NCBI GenBank assembly: GCA_002840505.1
Contig: PHBC01000005.1
Location: 228,742 to 292,741 of the forward strand
Direction of reading: 5' to 3'
Source of the DNA: Deltaproteobacteria bacterium HGW-Deltaproteobacteria-2
GTDB taxonomy: Bacteria > Desulfobacterota > Syntrophia > Syntrophales > Smithellaceae
DNA: 64,000 bases
The notes under the pieces: generated by a model
The model's database searches: none
What the model was told of the DNA's origin: nothing
The model's input: the letters and a program-made list of their open reading frames with translations, nothing else
Translations under genes and position numbers: made by a program
Shown here: positions 51,938-60,473 of the stretch, in pieces
Layout: each line of letters opens with the position of its first letter
Position numbering within the stretch: the first letter of the stretch is position 1

Positions 51938-52864
51938 ATGAATGGCCTGACACTTGCCGAGCAATATTTTCATGAACATGGTCTTCCCATGATCCTTAAG
52001 AGTTTCCCTCTGCATGCCCGGCGAATGGCCTGCGGGTTAGTGGGCGACGGTTCCGAATGCTTTGGTTTCGATGATGAAATTTCCCGTGATCATGACTGGG
52101 GCCCCGGTTTTTGCATCTGGTTAACTCGCGAGGATTATGATGACATCGCCAAAGACCTGATCGGGAAGTACGAACAACTTCCCGGAACATTTTTAGGTTA
52201 CGACTCCAGAATACAGAGCGAGTGGGGTAATGAAAGGATTGGTGTATTCGAGATTGGCGATTTTATTTCTCGATACATAGGTTATAGGAGTGTTCCTCAA
52301 AACAATGAAGAATGGATGATAGTTCCCGAATCGGCACTCGCCGCGGCAACCAATGGTAAGGTTTTCTATGATCCACTCGGAGAATTCAGCTCAATCCGCA
52401 ACCGGCTTCTGCAGTTCTATCCGGACGACGTCCGGCTCAAGAAGATGGCTGCACGATGCATGACGGTTGCTCAGTCCGGCCAGTATAACCTTGGACGCTG
52501 CCTTAAAAGAGGTGATCAATTTTCTGCACGATACTCCGAGACTAAATTTTGTGTTGACGTCATCTCACTTATTTTTCTTATGAACAGACGGTACACACCC
52601 TTTTACAAGTGGATGAATAAAGCCCTTATTGCATTGCCGCTGTTAGGTAAAGATATCCATGAAAAAATAAATTTATTGATACACACTTTGGACTCTTCGT
52701 TAAAATTGGAAATAGTAGAAGAGGTCTGCTCGATGATAATTGCTGAGCTCAAGGCAGAAGGCCTTACAGATTCTTCCAGTACTTTTCTGTTGGATCATGG
52801 TCCGATAATTCAGAATAAAATAAAAGACAAGGAACTTCGCGAGCGAAATGTATGGATCGGATGA
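51938..52864 (+). CDS. DUF4037-type nucleotidyltransferase-like protein
   Basis: 308 residues. GDGSECFGFDDEISRDHDWGP is the conserved DUF4037 block, a nucleotidyltransferase-like 'GS...DxxSDHD' motif. The rest is helical. The three genes 51938-54378 are tightly packed (15-bp gap, then 4-bp overlap) and follow the fumarase genes by 126 bp, so they may share its promoter. Biochemical role unknown. Confidence 0.75.
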   Translation: MNGLTLAEQYFHEHGLPMILKSFPLHARRMACGLVGDGSECFGFDDEISRDHDWGPGFCIWLTREDYDDIAKDLIGKYEQLPGTFLGYDSRIQSEWGNERIGVFEIGDFISRYIGYRSVPQNNEEWMIVPESALAAATNGKVFYDPLGEFSSIRNRLLQFYPDDVRLKKMAARCMTVAQSGQYNLGRCLKRGDQFSARYSETKFCVDVISLIFLMNRRYTPFYKWMNKALIALPLLGKDIHEKINLLIHTLDSSLKLEIVEEVCSMIIAELKAEGLTDSSSTFLLDHGPIIQNKIKDKELRERNVWIG

Positions 52865-52879
52865 GGAGATAAAACGCAT

Positions 52880-53800
52880 ATGAAAAATGTGCTGGTCATC
52901 GGTGGAAGCTATTTTGTCGGGAAAGTTTTCGTGGAGGAGCTCTCCAGGATTCCAGACTATGCGATTTATGTCATGAACAGAGGAAATGTTCCACTTAATA
53001 TTGAAGGCGTAACCGAAATCAAATGTGACCGGCACGATACGGAGGCCATGTCTGAGGCCATACCCTCTATAGAGTGGAACGCTGTGGTTGATTTCTGCGC
53101 CTACACACCTGAAGACATTAGCACGATGATTTCCACTCTTCCGTCTCATGCCATCGGCCAATATATCTTAATCAGTACGTCGTCCATTTACGAAAAAACC
53201 AATGAACTGCCGATAGACGAAGAAGCTCTTCACGTGGCCGGACCGCAACCAGGGCCTCATGGCGATTATGCCTACAACAAACATCTGGCCGAAGAAGAAT
53301 TAAAAATTCAATGCTCAGAAAATAACATTCCCTGGACCATCTTCAGGCCTACATTCATATACGGAAAATACAACTACGCACCACGGGAGGGCTACTTCTT
53401 CGATCTGGTTGAGGCAGACAAAACTATCATCCTTCCGGACAATGAGCTTGCACTCTTTACGTTTGTCTCCGTATGGGATGTGGCTCGTGCGATTATCGTT
53501 TGTATCGGAAACAAGAATGCCTATACGAAGGCGTTCAATCTATCAGGCAAAGAACTGATTTCATATACAAGGTTCGTGGATGTGCTCCGGATTATTACGC
53601 GCAAGCACATTAGCATAGAGTCCATGAGCATTAACCAAATTGATGCTCTGGGTATTCCTTTGCCGTTTCCCCTTGATGAACATCTTATTTATTCCGGAAT
53701 GCTTATCACGAAAGACATGGACTTTTCATATACTCCGTTCGTTGAAGGGATGAGTGCAACGTATGCATGGTACAAACAGAAAAGGAGTGGAAAGCTATGA
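52880..53800 (+). CDS. NAD-dependent epimerase/dehydratase-like protein
   Basis: 306 residues. VLVIGGSYFVGKVFVEEL is the Rossmann loop (with YFVG in place of GFIG), YILISTSSIYEKT holds the Ser, and GDYAYNKHLAEEEL gives YxxxK. This group (also similar to plant RNA-binding-like SDRs) lacks a known substrate. Middle gene of the DUF4037/DUF4125 module. GAGGAGA precedes ATG 52880. Confidence 0.82.
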   Translation: MKNVLVIGGSYFVGKVFVEELSRIPDYAIYVMNRGNVPLNIEGVTEIKCDRHDTEAMSEAIPSIEWNAVVDFCAYTPEDISTMISTLPSHAIGQYILISTSSIYEKTNELPIDEEALHVAGPQPGPHGDYAYNKHLAEEELKIQCSENNIPWTIFRPTFIYGKYNYAPREGYFFDLVEADKTIILPDNELALFTFVSVWDVARAIIVCIGNKNAYTKAFNLSGKELISYTRFVDVLRIITRKHISIESMSINQIDALGIPLPFPLDEHLIYSGMLITKDMDFSYTPFVEGMSATYAWYKQKRSGKL

Positions 53801-54378
53801 GTCTGGTAAATGAAGATGTAATAGAGAAAATTCTTGCCAGGGAGCTGAAGATGTTTTTGAGCGTGCCTTCGATCAGGAAAAGCTCATGTCAGGATTATCC
53901 GGAAAGCTTCAAACTTCACCGTAGAGCGCAGTTTTCATGCTGGTCGAGAGAAACGTTGGAAAGCTATCTGCATGATCTGGAAAGGGCAGAGGAGAAGGGG
54001 ATTAATCTCATGACACATAAGTATGCGCGCATGGATAATCTGATTCCACAGTTAAACAGTAATCCCCTTATTGATACGATTGTTGGCTATTATTGTGTAT
54101 GGCAGCGGTCGATGATGAAAAAGTATCCCGGAATAATGAGTGGAGGCCGTCCTTTATCCAGCGCCGATGATTCTGCCTTTTTCACTTCCTTCGAAACATA
54201 TTTAAGAGGTGAACTGGAAACCTATTCCGACGCCACACTTGAACTGCTGAGCAAAGACATCCAGGCTAAGCATGTTCAAGGCATTAATATGGCGGAAGAG
54301 CTTTACTTATGTCTGGTAAAAGACATGGGGTATGATTCACTTGATGAGGCGGAAAAGGCAAAGTTAGAAGAAAGATGA
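53797..54378 (+). CDS. DUF4125-type protein
   Basis: 193 residues. The start SLVNEDVIEKILARELKMFL and the block LHRRAQFSCWSRETLESYL followed by MTHKYARMD match DUF4125 proteins, which are often fused or adjacent to DUF4037 domains. ATG 53797 follows GGAGTGGAAAG and overlaps the epimerase stop by 4 bp. No catalytic motif recognised. Confidence 0.75.
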   Translation: MSLVNEDVIEKILARELKMFLSVPSIRKSSCQDYPESFKLHRRAQFSCWSRETLESYLHDLERAEEKGINLMTHKYARMDNLIPQLNSNPLIDTIVGYYCVWQRSMMKKYPGIMSGGRPLSSADDSAFFTSFETYLRGELETYSDATLELLSKDIQAKHVQGINMAEELYLCLVKDMGYDSLDEAEKAKLEER

Positions 54379-54489
54379 TAAGCTGGCAGAACCGGACAAC
54401 TAAGCCGAAAGCACTGCTGCCTGGTAATAAACTCAATTTCTTCTTTGAAAAAAGAAAAATCACAGAAACGTAATACAAAATTATTCAGT

Positions 54490-55167
54490 TTATATTACGC
54501 CACTTTTTTCAAGGTTTTCTATGTTCTTCTTTGTCAGACTCGCTTTCTCTTCCTCGCCAGCTTCTTCATAAAAAAGCGCGGCGCTTTTGTAAAAATCAAG
54601 TGCAGTAGCCAAATTACCCTTCATTACGTATAAATAAGCTATATTGCTGTATTGGTCGCCGATTCCTGTTTTATTGTTTATCTCCTTATAAACCTTCATC
54701 GCGTCCTCGCAGATAACCAGGGCATTGTCGTATTGTCTGGTGTCGCGGTAAACAGAGCTTATGTTACCAAGCTGATCCGCTACTCCGAGTTTATTGTCAA
54801 TATCCGTAAAAAGATATAATGCTTTATGGAAACTCTCTAACGCATCTTCATATTTCCCACTCCTTGCGCTTATCAGTCCAATGTTATTCAGAACCTTTCC
54901 CTGTGCGATCACATCATGTAAATTTTCAAATATTTTCAAGAGTGATTTATATGTTTCTACCGCTTTTTCCGGTTTATTTGCCAAACGATAAGTAGCCGCA
55001 ATGTAACCCAAAGCGGTTATCTCGCCATCCGTATCTCCATTTTGTTTATAAACATCAAGAGCTTGATTAAATAGATCCAAAGCCTCCTCACACTTTTCTT
55101 CTTCATACTTCTTCTTGCCGTTTCCAACAAGCATATCAGCTTTTGATTTCCATTCCTCTGAAGCCAT
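54490..55167 (-). CDS. tetratricopeptide repeat protein
   Basis: 225 residues of about five TPR units, each ending like 'ALGYIAATYRLANKPEKAVETYKSLL' type helices; for example LNNIGLISARSGKYEDALES, LGNISSVYRDTRQYDNALVI and YSNIAYLYVMKGNLATALDF. No signal peptide and no catalytic domain, so it is a protein-interaction scaffold. ATG 55167 follows GGGAGGG. It is divergent from the mutase operon; the intergenic region holds that operon's promoter. Confidence 0.88.
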   Translation of the reverse strand: MASEEWKSKADMLVGNGKKKYEEEKCEEALDLFNQALDVYKQNGDTDGEITALGYIAATYRLANKPEKAVETYKSLLKIFENLHDVIAQGKVLNNIGLISARSGKYEDALESFHKALYLFTDIDNKLGVADQLGNISSVYRDTRQYDNALVICEDAMKVYKEINNKTGIGDQYSNIAYLYVMKGNLATALDFYKSAALFYEEAGEEEKASLTKKNIENLEKSGVI

Positions 55168-55463
55168 GCACACCCTCCCTTTTGGTTTTAAAAATGTATT
55201 ACAAAAAAGTTTCAGCTTTTTTAGTTAGATAATGATGTAAAGTAAACAATAAAAATAAGCAATAAAAAGTTATTGATTATGAGACTCAAATTTTAATGAG
55301 ACCCAAGTTTCAGAAACAGCGTGTACTGAAGATTGAAAGTCGAATTATCCTGCATAAGCATGGGCATTATGCCCGGCAGCTTTCTTTGGGGTTCATACCC
55401 GTGATCTGAAATATCGGATAACATATTCTTGCATATTATAAGGCTATACTGGCTAAGTTTTTC

Positions 55464-55492
55464 TTGACATTCAAATATGGTGGCCTTATACT
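55464..55492 (+). promoter_or_regulatory. conserved sigma-70-like promoter upstream of the mutase operon
   Basis: TTGACA 55464-55469, 17-bp spacer, TATACT 55487-55492, in the same context as the copy at 38184. The 55168-55784 gap holds this, the UAS and the sigma-54 promoter, and no gene. Confidence 0.5.
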
Positions 55493-55562
55493 TAAACATG
55501 AAAAAAGCATCATATATAATGTTCTCAAATTCATTCTTCTTACAAAAATAACTTGTTCCTAA

Positions 55563-55590
55563 TGGACACTAATTAGTCAAATATGTCCCA
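55563..55590 (+). promoter_or_regulatory. upstream activator inverted repeat of the mutase/synthase operon
   Basis: TGGACACTAATTAGTC...TGTCCCA matches the site at 38321 (identical TGGACACTAATTAG core). It is 111 bp before the -24 GG. Confidence 0.65.
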
Positions 55591-55671
55591 TAAAAAGGAC
55601 TCCATTTTCAGGCTTTTTAAAAAGAATTAAAAATAGAGTTAAAAATCGGCTTATTCGGACGCATAATGCTT

Positions 55672-55688
55672 TTGGCATTTTTCTTGCA
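55672..55688 (+). promoter_or_regulatory. sigma-54 promoter of the mutase/synthase operon
   Basis: TTGGCATTTTTCTTGCA is identical to the promoter at 38428; GG 55674-55675 and GC 55686-55687 are ten bases apart. First start codon is 97 bp downstream. Confidence 0.82.
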
Positions 55689-55784
55689 AAAAACCTCTTG
55701 TTTAGGACATACAGCCACAAATCACATGCAACTGCTGAAAGAGATGTAGCTGTTAAATAATTCGGAGAAAAAGGAGGAGTTCAC

Positions 55785-56192
55785 ATGGGCCAGGATTCAA
55801 AGATCAGAGTTCTCGTAGCCAAGCCCGGGTTGGACGGTCATGAGCGTGGAGCACATGTTGTAGCCTATGGACTCAGGGATGAAGGTTTTGAGGTCATCTA
55901 CACGGGCCTACGCCAGAGCCCGGAGCAGATTGTTTCCGCAGCCGTACAGGAAGATGTTGATGTAATTGGTCTTTCTATCCTTTCGGGAGCTCATCTCACA
56001 TTGACAAAAAAAGTCATGGCAGGTCTCAAAGCCAAAGGTGCAAACGACATTTTGGTAACTGTCGGGGGTATCATTCCTGAAGAAGACAAAAAAGTTCTTG
56101 AAAAAATGGGTGTTGGTGGCGTTTTCACTTCAGGTTCTAAGATCAAGGATATTGCGGCATTCATCCGTACAAAGCTCGGAAAAGATGCCTAA
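55785..56192 (+). CDS. B12-binding small subunit of acyl-CoA mutase
   Basis: 135 residues. KPGLDGHERGAHVVAYGLRD contains the cobalamin-ligating His19 in the DxHxxG motif; VIGLSILSGAHLT and VTVGGIIPEEDKKVL complete the B12 fold. In small-subunit mutases this domain is separate and pairs with the large subunit encoded next (19 bp away). AAGGAGG precedes ATG 55785. It is the first gene of the sigma-54 operon. Partner role in rearranging a substituted succinyl-CoA is inferred. Confidence 0.93.
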   Translation: MGQDSKIRVLVAKPGLDGHERGAHVVAYGLRDEGFEVIYTGLRQSPEQIVSAAVQEDVDVIGLSILSGAHLTLTKKVMAGLKAKGANDILVTVGGIIPEEDKKVLEKMGVGGVFTSGSKIKDIAAFIRTKLGKDA

Positions 56193-56211
56193 CCACTACT
56201 AAGGACGAGAC

Positions 56212-57963
56212 ATGAAGAAGAATAGTAAAAAAGAAATTAAAGAGGCTTTAAAGAAATGGGAAGATGAGGTCAAAAATCCACGAGTAAAGAAGTTTAAGTT
56301 AGATAAGAGCCCAACGAGTTTCTATACACCTCTTTCTTCGGATAGTTCGCATTTTCTGGAAAAAGTCGGATTTCCCGGTCAGTTTCCCTACACTGCAGGA
56401 AACACTCCCTTCGAATTCTGGAGAGCATATGCAGAATTTGGTGCAAAGCTCAATTATCGATCGGACTGGGGCGGAACGGGGCGATCAGGTAAATACGGTG
56501 GATTTGGAACTCCTGCCGATTATCGAGATTATCTTTTAAAGATGCAGTCCATGGGACGTATAGGTGGTCCCAATATCGCCTTCGATTTGGTAACCCAGTG
56601 CGGGTATGATTCGGACAGCACTTTTGCCGAGGGAGAAGTTGGCCGGGTGGGAGTTGCCATAGATTCTATGCGGGACTTTGCCGTCATCTACGAGGCATAT
56701 ACCGGAGCTCTTGATATTGATAAAGTGCCGTCTAACTTCACCATCAATGCGCCGGCGGCGGTTTTTATAGCCATGTATGCCTGTCTGGCCAAGAAACGTG
56801 GTATACCGCTGGCTAAATTGACAGGGACACCCCAGAATGACATTCTCAAAGAATTCATAGCCCGTGGAACATATATTTATCCGCCGGCGGAATCACTGAG
56901 GTTGTTCCGCGATACGTGCGTATTCTGCTGTAAGCATATGCCTGAGCTCAATATAAATTCAATAGGCGGCTACCATATCAGGGAAGCCGGGGCCACACGC
57001 GTTCAGGATCTGGCATTTTCGATGGCCAACGGCATTGCTTATATTAAGGCCGGAATTGAAGGCGGTCTGGACGTTGATGCGTTTGCTCCTGCCTTTACCT
57101 TCAATGCCTTCGGCGGCAGCATGGAAGTCTACAATGAAATTGCTTTTCAGAGGGCAGCCCGCAGAGTTTGGGCCCATATATTAAGGGATCGTTTCAATGC
57201 CAAGGATCCCAAGAGCATGCAGATCCGCCAGCCCATCACGGCGCATATAGGATGTTCCAGCACCACGCTCCAGCGGCCGCTCAACAATCTGGCCCGTGCC
57301 GTTGTCGGTGGAATGGCAGCCGGAATGTCGGGGGCTATTCCCGGTGCATTTCCACCCTTTGACGAACCACTTGGCCTTGGCCATTCTCAGGAGGCGGTCC
57401 AATTACAGCAAGATGCTTCCAGAATCATGATCTTCGAAGCAAAAGTAACTGACGTATGCGATCCATGGGCCGGATCGTACTTCATGGAATCACTTACGGA
57501 TGAGATCGAGAAAGATGCCCTGGCCGAATTGGAGAAGATTGAGAAAATGGGTGGTGCGGTTGCCGCTATTGAAAATGGGTATATGCAAAAAGCGGTAGCC
57601 AGGAGCGCATATGAGCGCCAGAAAAAGATAGAGAAACAGGAAGAACTGGTTGTCGGCGTGAACTGCTTTACTAGCGAGCATGAGATTGATGTTTCCATCA
57701 ACCGTCAAGTGGAAGCGACCTATGATCCACAACTTATGAAGACGGCAGAAGAACGTCAGAAGGCAAATCTTGCCCAATTAAAGCGCGAACGCAACGGCAA
57801 GGCTGTCGTAACCACTCTTAGAAATTTGAAAGTTCAGGCTGAAGATAAAGATAAGAATCTCATGCCTGCAATATGCGAGTGCGTTGAAAGCGATGCAACG
57901 CTCCAGGAGATCTGCGATGTGTTGCGTGAAGTTTTCGGTGAAGCACAGCCTATGAAAATTTAG
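56212..57963 (+). CDS. acyl-CoA mutase large subunit (methylmalonyl-CoA mutase family, divergent)
   Basis: 583 residues of the MCM TIM-barrel family. Kept blocks: GGPNIAFDLVTQCGYDSD, GEVGRVGVAIDSM, QNDILKEFIARGTYIYPP, GGYHIREAGAT and GLDVDAFAPAF. It differs where MCM contacts substrate: the usual 'WTMRQYAGF' reads WGGTGRSGKYGGF, the 'HTQTAGSTLT' stretch reads ITAHIGCSSTTLQ, and the 'DEALALPT' stretch reads DEPLGLGHSQEA. In a fumarate-adding operon this suggests a mutase for (1-methylalkyl)succinyl-CoA or a similar substrate rather than methylmalonyl-CoA. No C-terminal B12 domain; that is the separate gene upstream. AAGGACG precedes ATG 56212. Confidence 0.9.
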   Translation: MKKNSKKEIKEALKKWEDEVKNPRVKKFKLDKSPTSFYTPLSSDSSHFLEKVGFPGQFPYTAGNTPFEFWRAYAEFGAKLNYRSDWGGTGRSGKYGGFGTPADYRDYLLKMQSMGRIGGPNIAFDLVTQCGYDSDSTFAEGEVGRVGVAIDSMRDFAVIYEAYTGALDIDKVPSNFTINAPAAVFIAMYACLAKKRGIPLAKLTGTPQNDILKEFIARGTYIYPPAESLRLFRDTCVFCCKHMPELNINSIGGYHIREAGATRVQDLAFSMANGIAYIKAGIEGGLDVDAFAPAFTFNAFGGSMEVYNEIAFQRAARRVWAHILRDRFNAKDPKSMQIRQPITAHIGCSSTTLQRPLNNLARAVVGGMAAGMSGAIPGAFPPFDEPLGLGHSQEAVQLQQDASRIMIFEAKVTDVCDPWAGSYFMESLTDEIEKDALAELEKIEKMGGAVAAIENGYMQKAVARSAYERQKKIEKQEELVVGVNCFTSEHEIDVSINRQVEATYDPQLMKTAEERQKANLAQLKRERNGKAVVTTLRNLKVQAEDKDKNLMPAICECVESDATLQEICDVLREVFGEAQPMKI

Positions 57964-58085
57964 TAAGCCAGAAATTATATTCTGCGCTTTTCTAACCCGC
58001 GAGGGGGTACAGAAAAGAGTGGCTGAAAATAATTTCATTAACGCACTTATCCCGTTTATCGGGATTAGAGGAAAAGGTCTTTACA

Positions 58086-59069
58086 GTGGAAGAAAAACTC
58101 GCATTGATGATTGAAGCCGCCGGAGAAAATAGTGAAAGAGCTTTGGCAAAGCTTATTTCGCATGTTGAAGATCGGAAGACAGGTTGGAAAGATATAATGA
58201 AGACCATCTACGCGAAAACGGGGCGGACCTGCGTGATAGGAGTCACAGGTTCTCCGGGGGCGGGCAAAAGTTCTTTGGTCGGTGAGTTTGCCAAGCGATT
58301 GGGTGATATGGGGTATACTATCGGCATTATTGCGGTAGATCCATCAAGTCCCTTCTCCGGTGGAGCAGTGCTGGGAGACCGTATCCGGATGCGCGATATA
58401 AGCACCTATCAGAATATCTTTATCAGGTCTATGGCCACCCGTGGCATGTTGGGAGGTCTCTGCCAGGCGGCCCGTGATGTTGTAAGAATCATGGATTATG
58501 CCGGAAAAGATATTGTTATCATTGAGACTGTCGGCGTAGGTCAGGATGAAATCGAGGTTGTAAGTGCAGCCGATTATGTAATGCTCGTGACATACCCGGG
58601 AGGAGGCGACAGTGTCCAGGCCATCAAAGCCGGAGTTATGGAAATTGGTGACCTGTTCGTGGTGAATAAATGCGATAGGGAGGGTGCTGATATTATAGTA
58701 TCCGAGATTTCCGCCATGCTTGATCTTTCAACGGAGACGGCTGTAAAAATGCCCCAGGTCATTAAGACCTCTGCCTTTACCAAGGAAGGCATTGATAAAC
58801 TAATGGACATACTTTCTGAATTTATTCAGAAGAAAAAGAAAGGTCCGCACTATCAAAAAGATCATGTTCGTCAAGAGGTCATAAGTATACTGGAGACGGA
58901 GATGGTCAGTATCATCAAGGAGCGGATCACGGGCAATGGAAATATGGAGAAAGAGCTTGAACTCATACTTTCCGGCAAGAGCGATCCTTATAGTATCGCA
59001 GACAAGTTAATGAAACGGTTCGCTGTCATTAAGAACCTTGAAGAAAAACGAAAAGGAGGCTTTCAATGA
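58086..59069 (+). CDS. meaB: MeaB/ArgK-type mutase chaperone GTPase
   Basis: 327 residues. VIGVTGSPGAGKSSLVGEF is the P-loop, IAVDPSSPFSGGAVLGDRIRM the MeaB-specific switch, IIETVGVGQDEIEV the G3 block and VVNKCDREGADI the NKxD. It protects and reloads B12-dependent mutases. GTG 58086 follows GGAAAAGG. It sits after the mutase and overlaps the MmgE/PrpD gene by 4 bp. Confidence 0.93.
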   Translation: MEEKLALMIEAAGENSERALAKLISHVEDRKTGWKDIMKTIYAKTGRTCVIGVTGSPGAGKSSLVGEFAKRLGDMGYTIGIIAVDPSSPFSGGAVLGDRIRMRDISTYQNIFIRSMATRGMLGGLCQAARDVVRIMDYAGKDIVIIETVGVGQDEIEVVSAADYVMLVTYPGGGDSVQAIKAGVMEIGDLFVVNKCDREGADIIVSEISAMLDLSTETAVKMPQVIKTSAFTKEGIDKLMDILSEFIQKKKKGPHYQKDHVRQEVISILETEMVSIIKERITGNGNMEKELELILSGKSDPYSIADKLMKRFAVIKNLEEKRKGGFQ

Positions 59070-60409
59070 GTGGAAATGGTGCAGGCTTTACCGCAAAACT
59101 TGCCTCGTTCATAGTTAATACTAATGAACAGAATATCCCCGAGTGGGCATATGAGCATGCCAAGGTGGCTTTCATGGATTGGCTCGCTGTTACATTCGCG
59201 GGCAAAGATGATCCATTGGTAAAAATACTTATCGATTATGTAGAGATGATGGGAGGCAAAAAACAGGCAACCATCATCGGTTATAATATGAAAAAGGACG
59301 TGAGCAGTGCTGCCCTTATCAATGGTGCGGCATCTCATACGCTTGATTATGACGATACCCTGGTTTCGTTCTTTGGGCACCCTTCGGTGACCATCTTCCC
59401 GTCGCTGCTGGCACTTTCCGAGTGGAGGGGCAAATCGGGAAAAGAATTTCTAACCGCGTATATTATCGGTCTACAGGTCGGAGGAACCATTGGCGCTTGC
59501 GCAAGTCTTGACCATTATATGGCGGGTTGGCATGCTACTTCAACTTTAGGGCATATTGCTTCTGCAGCAGCATGTGCACGCTTGCTGGGCTTGTCCGAGA
59601 AGCAGGCCACATACGCATTGGGCATTGGCGCGACACAGTCATCAGGCTTAAAACGTGTGTTCGGGACAATGTGCAAGCCTTTCCATGCCGGCCGTTCCTC
59701 ACAATCGGGACTATTGGCAGCGCTTCTCGCGGAGAAGAATTTTACGAGCGCTGAAGACATTTTTGAAGGCCCTCAGGGGTTCTTCGAGGCCTTGAGGGGC
59801 AAGGTAAATGAGGATGTCGTTTCTATGCTGGGTTTGGGCTGGGATATACAGAACCTCAACCAGAAATATCATGCATCCTGCCATGCAACACACTCGCCCC
59901 TGGAAGCCGCATTGTCCATTATAAAAAAAGAGAACATCGAACTGAATGCTATCAAGAGCATCACCGTCCATTCATCTACTCTGGCCCTTTCGGCAGCAGG
60001 GAAAACCGAACCGGCCAGCGGACTGGAGGGGAAATTCTGCATTCCTTATTGCGTGGCGAACGCCCTGCTGAGGGAAGAAACAGGCATGAAGGCCTTTACT
60101 GACGAAAAAGTGAATGATCCCGCAGTGCGGGCGATTATGAAAAAGATCAATGTAATTAATGATCCTAAGATGCAGGCCCTGGAATCGCTTGTTGAGGTGG
60201 AGACCAATAACGGAAAAAGCTTCCAGGCCTTTTCTGACATTCTTCAGCAGATTCCGTCTCTGGAAATTAAGAAAGAACGCGTAGCCAGCAAGTTTCTCGA
60301 TCTGTGCGAGCCTGTACTGGGTGAAAAGAAATCACTTGCTATGAAGAAAAAGATCGAGACGATGGATAAACTTCGGAACATGAAAAGTATGACGAGGATT
60401 CTCTTATGA
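59066..60409 (+). CDS. MmgE/PrpD-family protein
   Basis: 447 residues. Family blocks are AFMDWLAVTFAGKDDP, NGAASHTLDYDDTL (with the DYDD acidic set), AYIIGLQVGGTIGA, HATSTLGHIASAAACARLLGL and KPFHAGRSSQSGLLAALLA. Relatives are 2-methylcitrate dehydratase, cis-aconitate decarboxylase and iminodisuccinate epimerase. A place between MeaB and the activase suggests a lyase or epimerase acting on a substituted succinate, methylcitrate-like or related acid, but the reaction cannot be fixed. AAAAGGAGG precedes ATG 59066. Confidence 0.88.
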   Translation: MSGNGAGFTAKLASFIVNTNEQNIPEWAYEHAKVAFMDWLAVTFAGKDDPLVKILIDYVEMMGGKKQATIIGYNMKKDVSSAALINGAASHTLDYDDTLVSFFGHPSVTIFPSLLALSEWRGKSGKEFLTAYIIGLQVGGTIGACASLDHYMAGWHATSTLGHIASAAACARLLGLSEKQATYALGIGATQSSGLKRVFGTMCKPFHAGRSSQSGLLAALLAEKNFTSAEDIFEGPQGFFEALRGKVNEDVVSMLGLGWDIQNLNQKYHASCHATHSPLEAALSIIKKENIELNAIKSITVHSSTLALSAAGKTEPASGLEGKFCIPYCVANALLREETGMKAFTDEKVNDPAVRAIMKKINVINDPKMQALESLVEVETNNGKSFQAFSDILQQIPSLEIKKERVASKFLDLCEPVLGEKKSLAMKKKIETMDKLRNMKSMTRILL

Positions 60410-60473
60410 TTATTCATAAGGGGCAGGATACTTTATTCTCATAGATCATCAGGATCCAGGGAGGATAGTATAA

